From Aquibaculum arenosum (GTDB lineage Bacteria > Pseudomonadota > Alphaproteobacteria > Kiloniellales > DSM-21159): DNA of 64,000 nt. The notes beneath the pieces are model-generated. The model made no database searches. It was given only the letters and a program-made list of their open reading frames with translations, and had not been told where the DNA came from. The position numbers and the translations under genes were made by a program. The stretch covers positions 62,001-126,000 of the forward strand of contig NZ_JARHUD010000006.1 of assembly GCF_029222965.1 (NCBI RefSeq). The letters are read 5' to 3'. Of this stretch, positions 17,640 through 28,109 are shown piece after piece. Positions within the stretch are counted from its first letter, which is position 1. Every line of letters begins with the position of its first letter.

Positions 17640-18068
17640 ATGAACCGGCAGCCCGATCTCCAGACCCTGGCGCAGCGCTATATCGACGCCTTCGAAGCCG
17701 AAGACAGCGCCCTGCCCGCCGACCCCGCCTTCGGCGAAGCGATGGACCGCCTGACTCGGGCTTGGTTCGAAGCTGCTGGCGCAGGCTGGGCGCTTGCGCC
17801 GCGACTCTGGAATGCCGGCCCCCTGGCTCCCAACGAACCAGCCTCGGCGCACGCCACGGGAGAAGAGGCACGCAATGACCGTCCCCCCGCACCTGCAGCA
17901 GCAAGCGGAGAAGCAACCACCACGTCCTCGCCTGGGCCCACGCCCGCTCAGCCTGCATCTGGCAGCAGCGCAGGCGACCTGGCGGCGCTCCGTGCTCGCC
18001 TGGCAGAACTGGAGCGCCAGCTCGCCGCCATGGAGCGTACCTCCGACAGCGGTGCTGGCTCTCGCTGA
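17640..18068 (+). CDS. Small PHA synthase-associated protein (PhaE-like candidate)
   Basis: A 142-residue protein with no clear family signature. Residues 1-60 are helical (LAQRYIDAFEAED, AMDRLTRAWFEAAG), the middle is Ala/Pro/Thr-rich and low-complexity, and the C-terminus is a short coiled coil (LAALRARLAELERQLAAME). This layout recalls the second subunit of two-component PHA synthases (PhaE/PhaR type), though it is much shorter than typical PhaE. It directly precedes and overlaps the PhaC-like gene. No ribosome site is visible; an 8-bp-stem hairpin at 17596-17620 lies just upstream, so a leaderless or structured 5' end is possible. Confidence 0.6.
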   Translation: MNRQPDLQTLAQRYIDAFEAEDSALPADPAFGEAMDRLTRAWFEAAGAGWALAPRLWNAGPLAPNEPASAHATGEEARNDRPPAPAAASGEATTTSSPGPTPAQPASGSSAGDLAALRARLAELERQLAAMERTSDSGAGSR

Positions 18069-19278
18069 TGATTTGGCGGGCGTTGCGACGGAGCCTTTCG
18101 CCGCAGCGCTTGAACAAGAAATCGCGGCACGCAGCAGCGCCTTTCTTGGCGCCATAGCTGCCTATCGCCGACACCCCTACCGCCGCCGCCTGATCGACCC
18201 GCCCACACTTTGGCAGGTTGGCGCCACGCGATTGTTGGATTTCGGAAACCCGGAGGAAGAGCGGCCGCCCCTCCTGCTGGTGCCCTCCCTGGTCAATCGC
18301 GCCTACATCCTTGACCTGATGGAGGAACGCAGCTTTGCCCGCTGGCTCGCCACCCCGGAGGCGGCCGGCGGCTTCCGGCCGCTGCTGCTGGACTGGGGCG
18401 AGCCCGGCGAGGCGGAAAGCGGCTTTACTCTGACCGATTACATCATCGGCCGCCTGGAAGCCGCTTTAGACCAGGTGCTGGCGGAAACCGGCCGCCCGCC
18501 ACTGGTGCTCGGCTACTGCATGGGCGGCCTTTTCGCGCTTGCCCTGGCCCAGCGGCGAGGACAGGAGATAAGCGGTCTCGCCCTGATGGCAACGCCCTGG
18601 GACTTCCATGCTGCACCCGGCCAAGCGGGCGTGGCGCGCAGCGCGCTGCTTAGCTGGTCTCCGGTCATGGAACTGCTGGGCCAGTTGCCCGTGGACGCGG
18701 TACAGGCATTGTTCGCCACCCTCGATCCGCTGACCGCTGTGCACAAGTTCCGGCGTTTCGCCCGCCTCGACCCGCAGAGCGCCGAGGCACAGGCCTTCGT
18801 CGCCCTGGAGGACTGGCTGAACGACGGTGTGGCTCTGACCGCTCCGGTGGCCCGGGAGTGCCTGGGCGGCTGGTACGCCCGCAACGAGCCGGTGAAGGGA
18901 CGCTGGCGCGTCGCAGGCCAGCCGGTGGAGCCGGCCGCGGTGGAGGTGCCTGCGCTCTGCGTTATCCCGAAAAGCGACCGCATCGTGCCCCCGGCTTCGG
19001 CCCGTGCCCTGGCTGCTGCGCTGCCGCATGCCAGCCTGCAGCAGCCCGCGGCCGGGCACATCGGCATGATCGCCAGCGCCCGTGCGCGCAAGACGCTCTG
19101 GCCCGAACTGGCCGAGTGGCTGGCGCAAAAGGCCCGGAGCGGAACCTTGAGAGGGCGTGGCGGGCGCAGTAAGGTGCAGCATAATGCTGCGTTGCGGCGA
19201 GAGGGGCCCGCACGCGGTGCCAGACTGCAAAACGCGGCCGCGAAAGGCCGCAAGCGCAAAAGGAGCGATCCAACATGA
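18052..19278 (+). CDS. phaC: Class III-like polyhydroxyalkanoate synthase (PhaC), alpha/beta-hydrolase fold
   Basis: Polymerises hydroxyacyl-CoA. From GTG 18052 the product has 408 residues; the start is uncertain because the preceding ORF ends at 18068 and no ATG is in frame. [13 protein letters not shown] and [12 protein letters not shown] match short class III/IV synthases. The triad would be C156 (GYCMGG lipase-like box), D309 (PKSDRIVPP) and H336 (AGHIGM). It is much shorter than class I enzymes (~560-600). The C-terminal ~55 residues are Arg/Lys/Gly-rich and look unstructured. It is flanked by a putative small subunit gene and by phaA (four-base overlap). Confidence 0.82.
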   Translation: MLALADDLAGVATEPFAAALEQEIAARSSAFLGAIAAYRRHPYRRRLIDPPTLWQVGATRLLDFGNPEEERPPLLLVPSLVNRAYILDLMEERSFARWLATPEAAGGFRPLLLDWGEPGEAESGFTLTDYIIGRLEAALDQVLAETGRPPLVLGYCMGGLFALALAQRRGQEISGLALMATPWDFHAAPGQAGVARSALLSWSPVMELLGQLPVDAVQALFATLDPLTAVHKFRRFARLDPQSAEAQAFVALEDWLNDGVALTAPVARECLGGWYARNEPVKGRWRVAGQPVEPAAVEVPALCVIPKSDRIVPPASARALAAALPHASLQQPAAGHIGMIASARARKTLWPELAEWLAQKARSGTLRGRGGRSKVQHNAALRREGPARGARLQNAAAKGRKRKRSDPT

Positions 19279-20450
19279 CGAACGTGGTGATCGTCGGCGC
19301 CGCCCGGACTCCGGTCGGTGCTTTTAACGGCGGACTGTCGAGCCTGTCCGCCTCCTACCTTGGCGGCGTGGCCATAGAAGCAGCGTTGCAGCGCGCGAAG
19401 GTCCAGCCCGGCGAGGTGGACGAGGTGGTGCTCGGCCAGATCCTCACTGCCGGAACCGGTCAGAACCCGGCCCGCCAGGCGGCCATGCAGGCCCAGGTGC
19501 CGCAGGAGAAGACCGCCTATCAGATCAATCAGCTTTGCGGCTCCGGACTGCGCGCCGTGGCGCTTGGCTACCAGGCGATCGCCACGGGTGACGCTGACAT
19601 CATCGTCGCCGGCGGTCAGGAATCCATGAGCCAGGCGCCGCACTGCGCCAACCTGCGCAATGGCCACAAGATGGGCGACGTGAAGTTCATCGACACCATG
19701 CTCAAGGACGGCCTCTGGGATGCCTTCCACGGCTATCACATGGGCAACACCGCGGAGAACGTAGCCCGCAAGTGGCAGCTCACCCGTGAGGAGCAGGACG
19801 CCTTCGCCGCCGCTTCCCAGCAGAAGGCTGAGGCAGCGCAGAAGGCCGGCCGCTTCCAGGAGGAGATTGTTCCGGTCACCATCAAGACCCGCAAGGGCGA
19901 GACGGTGGTGAGCGACGACGAGCACCCGAAGCACGGGACCACGGCGGAAAGCCTGACCAAGCTGCGTCCGGCCTTCGACAAGGAAGGCACGGTGACGGCC
20001 GGCAATGCCAGCGGCATCAACGATGGCGCCGCTGCGGTCGTGCTGATGAGCGCCGATGAGGCCCAGCGTCGCGGGCTCGCACCCATGGCGCGCATCGTCT
20101 CCTGGGCCACCTGCGGCGTCGATCCGGCGATCATGGGCACCGGCCCGATCCCGGCCAGCCGCAAGGCGCTGGAGAAGGCCGGCTGGTCCGTGGAGGACCT
20201 CGACCTAATCGAAGCCAACGAGGCCTTCGCCGCCCAGGCGCTGGCGGTGAACAAGGACATGGGCTGGGACCCCGAGAAGGTGAACGTCAACGGCGGCGCC
20301 ATCGCTCTTGGGCACCCCATCGGGGCCTCCGGCGCCCGCGTGCTCAATACCCTGCTGTTCGAGATGGCACGGCGCGATGCCAAGAAGGGCCTCGCTACGC
20401 TTTGCATCGGCGGCGGCATGGGCATCGCCATGTGCCTGGCCCGCGACTGA
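19275..20450 (+). CDS. phaA: Acetyl-CoA C-acetyltransferase (beta-ketothiolase)
   Basis: A 391-residue thiolase that condenses two acetyl-CoA to acetoacetyl-CoA, the first step of PHB synthesis, and also works in reverse. The acyl-accepting C88 lies in LCGSGLRAV, the catalytic H347 in [11 protein letters not shown] and the base C377 in [17 protein letters not shown] precedes the ATG, which overlaps the phaC stop by four bases. The matching acetoacetyl-CoA reductase (phaB) is not in the window. Confidence 0.95.
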   Translation: MTNVVIVGAARTPVGAFNGGLSSLSASYLGGVAIEAALQRAKVQPGEVDEVVLGQILTAGTGQNPARQAAMQAQVPQEKTAYQINQLCGSGLRAVALGYQAIATGDADIIVAGGQESMSQAPHCANLRNGHKMGDVKFIDTMLKDGLWDAFHGYHMGNTAENVARKWQLTREEQDAFAAASQQKAEAAQKAGRFQEEIVPVTIKTRKGETVVSDDEHPKHGTTAESLTKLRPAFDKEGTVTAGNASGINDGAAAVVLMSADEAQRRGLAPMARIVSWATCGVDPAIMGTGPIPASRKALEKAGWSVEDLDLIEANEAFAAQALAVNKDMGWDPEKVNVNGGAIALGHPIGASGARVLNTLLFEMARRDAKKGLATLCIGGGMGIAMCLARD

Positions 20451-20481
20451 GTTGACAAGCGCGACCCCGCGCGGGTGATCG

Positions 20482-23400
20482 ATGCCGGCGGAACAGCTCC
20501 GCATATCCTCGATCCCGAGCGGGGTCGCCTTCGTCGATACGCTGGCGCGGGGCCTGCTCTGGCGCTTTCCAGAGCCCGAGGCACTGGCCGGCGTCACCCT
20601 GCTCCTGCCGACCCGGCGCGCCTGCCGCGCGCTGCGCGATGCCTTCCTGCGGGTGACAGACGGCGCACCGCTGCTGTTGCCGCGGTTGCTGCCGCTGGGC
20701 GATCTGGACGCCGACGAGCTGCTGCTCTCCGCCGATGAGGGCCTGCCTGCCGACGACCTGACATTGCCGCAGGCGGTCCCGCCATTGCTGCGCCAGCTTC
20801 AACTTGCCCGCCTGATCGTCGCCTGGGGCCAGGCGGCTGGCCGGGCCGAAGCGCCCGACGAGGAGCGGGTGGCTCCGCTGGCGCAGGAACTCGCCCGTCT
20901 GATCGACCAGGTCGACACCGAAGGCCTGGACTTCACGCACCTGAAAGACCTCGTGCCCGAGCGCTACGCGGAGCACTGGGGCGAGACCCTGCGCTTCCTG
21001 GAGATCGTCGCCACCCATTGGCCCCTGGTGCAGGAGGAACTCGGCTACCTTGGTCCTGCCGAGCGACGGCGGCGCCTGCACGAAGCCCAGGTGGCGGCCT
21101 GGATCAGCAATCCGCCGGACAAGCCCATCATCGCCGCCGGCTCCACCGGTTCAATTCCCTCGACCGCGGCACTCCTGGGCACCATCGCCGCACTGCCGCA
21201 GGGGGAAGTGGTGCTGCCCGGACTGGACCGGGACAGCGACGCCGCGGCCTGGGCCTCCATTGCCGAGGATCCGGCGCACCCGCAGCACACCATGGCACGG
21301 CTGCTCGCCCATCTCGGCGTGGAGCGCGAGGCGGTCGGGGCGTGGCCGGGCCGCTCCGGTTTCGAAGACAGACCGCCCTTTGCACCGCTTCCCGCCGATC
21401 GGAGTGCGAGGAACAGGCTGCTGCATGCGGCCATGCTGCCCGCCGCCGCAACCCAACAGTGGAGCGCCTTCACGGGCCCACCGGAGACGGTGCGCACGGC
21501 CTTTGCCGGCGTCACGCGCATCGAGGCGGAAACCCAGGGCGAAGAGGCCACGGCCATTGCTTTGCTGCTGCGCGAGGCCTTGGAGACACCCGAACGCACC
21601 GCTGCCCTGGTCACGCCGGACCGCGCCCTGGCGCGGCGCGTAGCGGCCGAGCTGGCGCGCTGGGACATCGCCATCGACGACTCCGCCGGACGGCCGCTGA
21701 CAGAAACGGAAGCCGGCAGCTTCCTGCGCCTGACCGCCGCGGCAGTCTGGGAAGGCTTCGCGCCGGTGCCGCTGCTCGCCTGTCTGAAGCATCCGCTGGC
21801 CGCTGGCGGTGTCTCACTTAGGGATTTCCATGGCCAGGTGCGCGCGCTCGATCGCCTGGTCTTGCGCGGGCCGCGTCCGGCGCCTGGCATCGAGGGGCTG
21901 CGCGCCGCCCAGCTGCAGGCAGGTGACGTGGCCGTCGCCTTGACGCCGCTGCTGGACAGCCTCGAGAACCTGGCCTCACCCTTCATGGGAGCTCTGCGCG
22001 AGGGCAAGACTCTTACCGAAGTGCTGGCCGCCCACATTGCCTTTGCCGAAGGCCTGGCGAGCAGCAGCGAGGCTACGGGCGCCGAGCGTCTCTGGTCCGG
22101 CGAGGAAGGCGAGGCAGCGGCGGACTTCCTGCAGGAGTTCTCCGAGGCTGCAGAGGCCAGCGCCAGCATGGCCAGCCTGGGTTACCCGGCACTGCTCGAC
22201 ACGCTTCTGGCCCAGCGCGTGGTGCGCCCGCGCTTCGGCCGCCATCCCCGCTTGGCCATTCTCGGACCAATCGAGGCTCGCCTGCAGCAACCGGATCTCG
22301 TCATCCTCGGCAGTCTGGTGGAGGGCACCTGGCCGTCGGAGAGCGATCCGGGTCCCTGGCTGTCACGTCCCATGCGCGTCGACTTCGGCCTGCCGCCGCT
22401 GGAACGGCGGGTCGGCCTGGCGGCGCACGACTTCGTCCAGGCTCTGGGCGCCGAACAGGTGGTGCTCACCCGGGCACGCAAGGTGGATGGCACGCCAACG
22501 GTCCCCTCGCGCTGGCTCTTGCGCCTCGAGGCCCTCTTCCAAGCGCTGGGCGTTCCCGACGCCATCCGTGACGATAGCGCCCGCTGGGCGGGCTGGGCGC
22601 AGGCGCTGGACCGGGCGGAACGTCACGAGCCGCAGGGCCGGCCGGCGCCGCGGCCACCCCTGCCCGCACGCCCGACCCGCCTCCCCGTCACCGGGGTGGA
22701 GGAGTGGATCCGCGATCCCTACTCGCTTTACGCAAGGCGCATACTCAGGCTGCGCAAACTGGACCCGCTGGACGCGGACCCCAGCGCGGCCGACCGCGGC
22801 AGCATGATCCACAGCGTGCTGGAAGGCTTTGTAGTCGCCTTCCCCGAAGAGCTACCGGAGGAAGCCGAGCCGCGTCTGCTGGAACTGGCGCGGGATCACT
22901 TTGAGCCGCTGCGCGCGCGGCCGGGTCTCTACGCCTTCTGGTGGCCGCGCTTCCAGCGGATCGCCGCCTGGATCGTGCAACAGGAGCGTCAGCGCCGGGC
23001 CACTCATCCGCGCCTGTTTGCTGAGGTCAGCGGGCGCTTGGAGTTCGGCGGCTTTGTCCTGACGGCCAAGGCCGACCGCATCGAACAGCATCCCGATGGC
23101 TCGCTCACCTTGGTAGACTACAAGACCGGCAGTCCCCCCAGCGGCAAGGAAGTGCTCGCCGGCTACGCACCGCAGCTCCCTCTTGAAGCCGCAATCGCCG
23201 CTACTGGAGGCTTTCCGGGCATTCCGGCTGCTCCGGTGGCGGAGCTGCTCTACTGGAAACTGACCGGCGGCACCCCGGCCGGCGAAGAATGCGCGGCTCT
23301 GGGCAGGTCACGCACGACACCCTCAGAGGTGGCTGAGATCGCGCTCGAAGGGCTGCGCCGACGAATCGAGGACTTCGCCGATCCGCAAACGCCCTACCCC

Positions 23401-23499
23401 GCCCTGCCACGGCCCGGCCGTGCGCCGCGCTTCAACGACTATGCCCACCTCGCACGCCATAAGGAATGGGCCAGTTTCGGCGGGGAGAACGAGACATGA
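20482..23499 (+). CDS. addB: Double-strand break repair protein AddB
   Basis: A 1005-residue subunit of the AddAB helicase-nuclease, which resects DNA ends for RecA loading. The N-terminus has the degenerate helicase start [16 protein letters not shown]; around residues 600-680 lie [25 protein letters not shown]-type motifs; the C-terminal RecB-like nuclease has [20 protein letters not shown] at ~863-882. I see no four-Cys iron-sulfur arrangement around the nuclease, as in other alphaproteobacterial AddB proteins. The stop overlaps the addA start (ATGA), so the two are translationally coupled. Confidence 0.94.
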   Translation: MPAEQLRISSIPSGVAFVDTLARGLLWRFPEPEALAGVTLLLPTRRACRALRDAFLRVTDGAPLLLPRLLPLGDLDADELLLSADEGLPADDLTLPQAVPPLLRQLQLARLIVAWGQAAGRAEAPDEERVAPLAQELARLIDQVDTEGLDFTHLKDLVPERYAEHWGETLRFLEIVATHWPLVQEELGYLGPAERRRRLHEAQVAAWISNPPDKPIIAAGSTGSIPSTAALLGTIAALPQGEVVLPGLDRDSDAAAWASIAEDPAHPQHTMARLLAHLGVEREAVGAWPGRSGFEDRPPFAPLPADRSARNRLLHAAMLPAAATQQWSAFTGPPETVRTAFAGVTRIEAETQGEEATAIALLLREALETPERTAALVTPDRALARRVAAELARWDIAIDDSAGRPLTETEAGSFLRLTAAAVWEGFAPVPLLACLKHPLAAGGVSLRDFHGQVRALDRLVLRGPRPAPGIEGLRAAQLQAGDVAVALTPLLDSLENLASPFMGALREGKTLTEVLAAHIAFAEGLASSSEATGAERLWSGEEGEAAADFLQEFSEAAEASASMASLGYPALLDTLLAQRVVRPRFGRHPRLAILGPIEARLQQPDLVILGSLVEGTWPSESDPGPWLSRPMRVDFGLPPLERRVGLAAHDFVQALGAEQVVLTRARKVDGTPTVPSRWLLRLEALFQALGVPDAIRDDSARWAGWAQALDRAERHEPQGRPAPRPPLPARPTRLPVTGVEEWIRDPYSLYARRILRLRKLDPLDADPSAADRGSMIHSVLEGFVVAFPEELPEEAEPRLLELARDHFEPLRARPGLYAFWWPRFQRIAAWIVQQERQRRATHPRLFAEVSGRLEFGGFVLTAKADRIEQHPDGSLTLVDYKTGSPPSGKEVLAGYAPQLPLEAAIAATGGFPGIPAAPVAELLYWKLTGGTPAGEECAALGRSRTTPSEVAEIALEGLRRRIEDFADPQTPYPALPRPGRAPRFNDYAHLARHKEWASFGGENET

Positions 23500-26400
23500 G
23501 CCAGGCAAGAGAACCAGCAATGACCCCGGAAGACCTGCGCCTGGAAAAGCGTGCGCGGGCCACGGCCCTGCAGCTGCGCGCCGCCGACCCCGAAGCCTCC
23601 GTCTGGGTCAATGCCTCGGCGGGGACCGGCAAGACCAAGGTGCTGACCGACCGGGTGCTGACCTTGCTGCTGCGCGGCACGCCGCCTGAACGATTGCTCT
23701 GCCTGACCTTTACCAAGGCGGCGGCAGCAGAGATGCGCAACCGTCTGGCAAAGGTGCTGCAGGACTGGGCCACCTCCGACGAGGAGGTGCTGACAGACAG
23801 GCTCTTTCAGCTGCTCGGTCGGCCCGCGGAGCCGGAGGAAAGCCTGCGTGCCCGGCAGCTCCTGGCGCGGGTGCTCGATTCTCCCGGCGGCATGAAGATC
23901 CAGACGATCCACGGCTTTTGCCAGTCGGTTTTGAGCCGCTTTCCCCTGGAAGCCGGTGTGGCACCGCACTTCCGTCTCATCGAGGAGCAGGGCGCGGGCG
24001 AACGTCTGGCCGCGGCCCGCGACCGCGTGCTGGCCGACGCCGGCCGCGATGCCGCCCTCGCCGATGCCCTTGCGCGCATCACCCCGCTGGTGGGCGAAGG
24101 CGACTTTGCAAGCCTGCTGGGATCACTCGTGAGCGAGCGCGGCCGCCTGCACGAACTGCTCGCCCACTTCAAGGGGCCTGAAGCCCTCGCCGATGCCGTT
24201 GCCCGGCAGCTCGGCGTGCCCGCTGATGCGACTCCGGAAGCGTGTCTCGCAAGTGCCTGCGCGGAAGCCTCCTTCGAGGGAGCCGCACTGCGTCGGGCGG
24301 TCGTCGTCTTGGAGTCCGGCACGAAGCAGGACCAAAATCGTGCCGCCCTGCTGCGGCCGTGGCTGGCTGCCGAGGGCAGCGAACGCCAAGAACTCTGGCA
24401 GAGCTATCTCTCCTTGTTCTTCAAGTCCGACGGGGAAAAGCGCGATGCCTATTTGACCAAGAAACTCTGCACCGCCCACCCCGAAACCGAAGACGCACTG
24501 CAGAAAGAAGCCCATCGTCTCGAAAGAGTGCGAGAGACCCACCGCGCGCTCACGCTGGCTTGCGGCACGCGGGCACTGCTGCGGCTGGGCGCAGCGGTGC
24601 TGGAGGCCTATGAGCGCGGAAAGCGCGAGCATGCGCTGCTGGACTACGACGACCTGATCCTGCGCACCCGCGATCTGCTGCGCCGCGCAGCAATCACGCC
24701 CTGGGTGCTCTACAAGCTGGACGGCGGCCTGGACCACCTGCTGATCGACGAAGCTCAGGACACCAACCCGGAGCAGTGGGAGGTGGTCCGGCTGCTCACC
24801 GAGGAGTTCTTCGCCGGCGAAGGCGCCGCCGAGGCGCGCATGGCCGGGCCGGCGCGCTCGCTGTTCGCCGTGGGCGACGCTAAGCAATCGATCTACCGCT
24901 TTCAGCGGGCCGACCCGCAGCAGTTCACCCACATGCAAGGCTACTTCGCCGGGCGGGCGCGGGATGCGGAGCGGCGCTGGGACCCGGTGGACCTGATCCA
25001 CTCCTTCCGCTCGAGTGCAGCCGTGCTCCGCCTGGTCGATTCCGTGTTCCAGGAGGGGCCGGCGCAGCGCGGCCTGCACTTCCGCCAGCCCTGGCTGGCC
25101 CACGACCCCGTGCGCGTCGGTCAGGGCGGACGAGTCGAGCTTTGGCCGGCGCCAAGCCCGGAAAAGGAGGAGGAAGAGGATCCCTGGGTGGCGGTTCCTG
25201 GGCGCCGCGGCCAGGCCGAACCGCTTACCCGTCTGGCGCGACTCATCGCCACGCGCATAGCGACCTGGGTGAATAGCCCCGACGCCCGGCCCGGGGATGA
25301 GGCCTGGCTCGACTCCCGTGGACGCCCCATGCGCGCCGGCGACATTCTGGTCCTGGTGCGGCGCCGCAACGCCTGCGTGGTAGAGCTGATTCGCGAACTC
25401 AAGCAGCGCAACGTGCCCGTCGCCGGCAGCGATCGCATGATCCTGATGGAGCAGCTGGCGGTCATGGATCTGGTGGCGCTGGGCCGTTCCCTGCTGTTGC
25501 CGGAGGACGACCTCACCCTCGCCACTGTGTTGAAAGGGCCGCTCATAGGCTTCAGCGAGGAGCAACTCTTCGACCTGGCCTGGAATCGCCCCGGCAATCT
25601 CTGGGCGGCGCTGCAGGCGCGCGCTGCCGATGACGAAGCCTGCCGCCAGGCACTCGATTTCCTGCAGGGCTTGAGCAGCCAGGCGCGCACCCGACCACCC
25701 TTCGAGCTCTACGCCGAGTTGCTGGCGCAGGGCGGGCGCACCCGGTTGCTGCGCCGACTCGGCCCCGATGCGGCTGACCCCATCGAGGAGTTCCTGAACC
25801 TCGCCCGCTCCTACGAACGCGACTCCACCGCCTCCCTGGAGGGCTTCCTGCACTGGCTGGAAAGCAGCCCGCGCCAGATCAAGCGCGACATGGAGGCCGG
25901 CGGCGAGGAAGTCCGAATCATGACGGTGCATGGCGCCAAGGGACTCCAGGCGCCGGTGGTGTTCCTGCCCGATACCCTGCAGCTCCCCAACGACCGCACC
26001 CGCCTGCTCTGGTTGGCACCGCAGCACGATGAACCCGCGCCCTTGCCGCTCTGGGCGCCGCGGCAGGAACTGGAGGTGCGCGCCGCTGCGACAGCGCGCC
26101 GCGCCGAGCGCGAGGCGATGGCCGAAGAACAACATCGCCTGCTCTACGTTGCGCTGACCCGTGCGGAAGACCGTCTCTACGTCTGTGGTTGGCATACCAG
26201 CAAGAGCGCCCCGCAGGGCAACTGGTACGAACTGGTCGAACAGGCCTGCGCCAGTGGTCTGGCGGAGCAAATCACGTTCGACTTCACCGAGGACCTGCCC
26301 GAAGGCGAAGGCTGGAGCGGCGAAGGCTGGCGCCTCGAGGCACCGCAGACCGCTGGGCCGGATATGCCGGGCGATAAGGTTGAAGCAGTTGCGGCGCCTG

Positions 26401-27029
26401 CGTTGCCAGCCTGGGTGCGACAGCAACCCCTCCCTGAACGGGCGCCATCACGACCACTCGCCCCTTCGCGCCCCGCTCAAAGCGACCCGGCGCCGCGCTC
26501 GCCGCTGCAAGGCAGCAAGGACGGCACCTTCCGACGCGGCATCCTGATTCACCGGCTGCTGCAAAGCCTGCCCGATCTGCCGGTCGGGCAGCGGGCGGCT
26601 GCCGGCCGGCGCTGGTTGTCGCAGACACAGCATGGTCTCGCGGACGATACGGCGGAGTCGTTGCTGGCCGAAGTTCTGGCCGTGCTGGATACACCGGATT
26701 TTGCAGCGCTGTTCGGCCCCGGTAGCCGCGCCGAAGTACCGATCGCCGGCCTGGTGCAGACACCCGAGGGCCCTCTCGCCCTTTCTGGGCAGTTGGATCG
26801 GCTCTACGTGGATCGCGAGCAGGTGCTCGTGGTCGATTTCAAGACCAACCGCCCGCCGCCACAGACCGCCGCCCAGGTGGCACCAGCCTACCTGCGGCAG
26901 ATGGCCGCCTACCGCGCCCTGCTCCGCGACATCTACCCAGGCCGGCAGCTGCATTGCGCCCTGCTCTGGACCGACGGGCCCCGGCTCATGCCTTTGGACT
27001 CGGCTGTGCTGGATGCAATGCTGCCATAA
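23496..27029 (+). CDS. addA: Double-strand break repair helicase AddA
   Basis: A 1177-residue UvrD-type helicase-nuclease. Walker A AGTGKT lies at ~42-47, followed by LCLTFTKAAAAEMRNR; the DEAQDTNPEQWEVV Walker B region comes at ~423, GDAKQSIYRFQRADP a little later, MTVHGAKGLQAPVVFLPD at ~810 and the RecB-family nuclease VLVVDFKTNRP at ~1112. The ATG overlaps the addB stop by four bases; an in-frame ATG 30 bases upstream is less likely. A short AAGCAA-CGA-TTGCTT hairpin follows the stop. In many alphaproteobacteria trxA is the next gene; here the ttr operon intervenes. Confidence 0.95.
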   Translation: MSQAREPAMTPEDLRLEKRARATALQLRAADPEASVWVNASAGTGKTKVLTDRVLTLLLRGTPPERLLCLTFTKAAAAEMRNRLAKVLQDWATSDEEVLTDRLFQLLGRPAEPEESLRARQLLARVLDSPGGMKIQTIHGFCQSVLSRFPLEAGVAPHFRLIEEQGAGERLAAARDRVLADAGRDAALADALARITPLVGEGDFASLLGSLVSERGRLHELLAHFKGPEALADAVARQLGVPADATPEACLASACAEASFEGAALRRAVVVLESGTKQDQNRAALLRPWLAAEGSERQELWQSYLSLFFKSDGEKRDAYLTKKLCTAHPETEDALQKEAHRLERVRETHRALTLACGTRALLRLGAAVLEAYERGKREHALLDYDDLILRTRDLLRRAAITPWVLYKLDGGLDHLLIDEAQDTNPEQWEVVRLLTEEFFAGEGAAEARMAGPARSLFAVGDAKQSIYRFQRADPQQFTHMQGYFAGRARDAERRWDPVDLIHSFRSSAAVLRLVDSVFQEGPAQRGLHFRQPWLAHDPVRVGQGGRVELWPAPSPEKEEEEDPWVAVPGRRGQAEPLTRLARLIATRIATWVNSPDARPGDEAWLDSRGRPMRAGDILVLVRRRNACVVELIRELKQRNVPVAGSDRMILMEQLAVMDLVALGRSLLLPEDDLTLATVLKGPLIGFSEEQLFDLAWNRPGNLWAALQARAADDEACRQALDFLQGLSSQARTRPPFELYAELLAQGGRTRLLRRLGPDAADPIEEFLNLARSYERDSTASLEGFLHWLESSPRQIKRDMEAGGEEVRIMTVHGAKGLQAPVVFLPDTLQLPNDRTRLLWLAPQHDEPAPLPLWAPRQELEVRAAATARRAEREAMAEEQHRLLYVALTRAEDRLYVCGWHTSKSAPQGNWYELVEQACASGLAEQITFDFTEDLPEGEGWSGEGWRLEAPQTAGPDMPGDKVEAVAAPALPAWVRQQPLPERAPSRPLAPSRPAQSDPAPRSPLQGSKDGTFRRGILIHRLLQSLPDLPVGQRAAAGRRWLSQTQHGLADDTAESLLAEVLAVLDTPDFAALFGPGSRAEVPIAGLVQTPEGPLALSGQLDRLYVDREQVLVVDFKTNRPPPQTAAQVAPAYLRQMAAYRALLRDIYPGRQLHCALLWTDGPRLMPLDSAVLDAMLP

Positions 27030-27329
27030 GCAACGATTGCTTGAACCTGACTGCAAATATCTTATCTCCGTGTTTTGCACAGCGATAATGTAGCCAGCGA
27101 TCTGTCGGGGTGGAGAGTCACCCTGAAAGTGGCGGCGACAGAGATGCCGATAAGAACGGTAAAATTGTTCATATGTTGCAGATCAAGGCATGGCTTTCGA
27201 GACTTTCACCTCCCCCTGTGATCATTTTATAGAAGTCAATGACCCATTTTTCTGGTTAGGCTAAGTTTGTTGTTTAGAGTGTAAGCAGCAACCAGCGTGC
27301 GCCCGGCGGCATCGAGGTGAGGAGGGCTT
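27030..27329. other. AT-richer intergenic region upstream of ttrBCA
   Basis: About 300 bases without a convincing ORF, visibly richer in A+T than the flanking genes. It starts with a 6-bp hairpin (AAGCAA/TTGCTT, 27028-27042) at the addA stop. A TATAGA hexamer occurs in the last third, and GTGAGGAGGGCTT supplies a ribosome site for ttrB. I searched by eye for a TTGAT-N4-ATCAA FNR site and did not find a good one. Confidence 0.5.
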
Positions 27330-28109
27330 ATGGACCTGGTTAAACGGATGTTCATGGGACAGTTGGCGCGTCTCGCCGCAGGAGCCGCCTTCGTCCCGCT
27401 CGCTTCAGTCGCCCATGCCAAAATCAATGAACAACCGCCGCGCCGGGGTGGCGATCCCGAAAAGCGCTGGGCCATGCTGATCGACCTGCGGCGCTGTATC
27501 GGCTGCCAGGCCTGCACGGTCTCTTGCCATCTCGAGAACGATGCCCCGCTTGGCAAGTTTCGCACCATCGTCTCGCAGTATGAGGTCGAGGACGAAGCGA
27601 CCGGCGATCTCTCCACCTTCTTTCTGCCGCGCCTGTGCAATCATTGCGACAATCCGCCCTGTGTGCCGGTCTGCCCGGTTCAGGCCACATATCAGCAGCA
27701 TGACGGCATCGTCGTCGTGGACAGCGACCGTTGCGTCGGCTGTGGCTACTGTGTTCAGGCCTGTCCCTACGACGCACGCTTTATCAACGAGCACACGCAA
27801 ACCGCGGACAAATGCACCTTTTGTACTCACCGGCTCGAAGCGGGGCTTTCGCCGGCCTGCGTCGAAAGCTGCGTCGGTGGTGCGCGCATTATTGGGGACA
27901 TCCTGGATCCCGACAGCACGATCTCGAAGATGATGGATGAGCACTACAGTGACTTGAAGGTGCTCCAGCCCGAAAAGGGTACGCACCCGCATGTCTTCTA
28001 TCTAGGCATGGATGATCGCTTCATTGACCGCCCCGAAGCCCTGGCCTCGGTCTGGGATGTGCGCGGCGAAGATTTCAGCGAGATGGGTTATGAATTCTCC
28101 GGTCATTGA
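27330..28109 (+). CDS. ttrB: Tetrathionate reductase iron-sulfur subunit TtrB
   Basis: A 259-residue ferredoxin-like electron-transfer subunit with four cysteine clusters: CIGCQACTVSC, CNHCDNPPCVPVCP, CVGCGYCVQACP and CTFCTHRLEAGLSPACVESC. These would hold four [4Fe-4S] centres linking the membrane quinol oxidase (TtrC) to the molybdenum subunit (TtrA). The N-terminal ~30 residues are a hydrophobic export-like or anchor segment ending in SVAHA. GAGGAGGGCTT precedes the ATG. On its own it could belong to other DMSO-reductase-type complexes; the TtrA partner fixes the assignment. Confidence 0.9.
   Translation: MDLVKRMFMGQLARLAAGAAFVPLASVAHAKINEQPPRRGGDPEKRWAMLIDLRRCIGCQACTVSCHLENDAPLGKFRTIVSQYEVEDEATGDLSTFFLPRLCNHCDNPPCVPVCPVQATYQQHDGIVVVDSDRCVGCGYCVQACPYDARFINEHTQTADKCTFCTHRLEAGLSPACVESCVGGARIIGDILDPDSTISKMMDEHYSDLKVLQPEKGTHPHVFYLGMDDRFIDRPEALASVWDVRGEDFSEMGYEFSGH

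Noticed and set aside
26189-26199. TTGGCATACCA resembling the GntR operator
   Set aside because: It has an extra G relative to TTGCATACCA and sits inside addA coding sequence.
24123-26426. 767-residue minus-strand ORF inside addA
   Set aside because: It lies entirely antisense to helicase motifs of AddA and has shadow-frame composition.
27030-27329. FNR-type TTGAT-N4-ATCAA box upstream of ttrB
   Set aside because: No convincing match was found by eye; anaerobic control cannot be claimed from this region.
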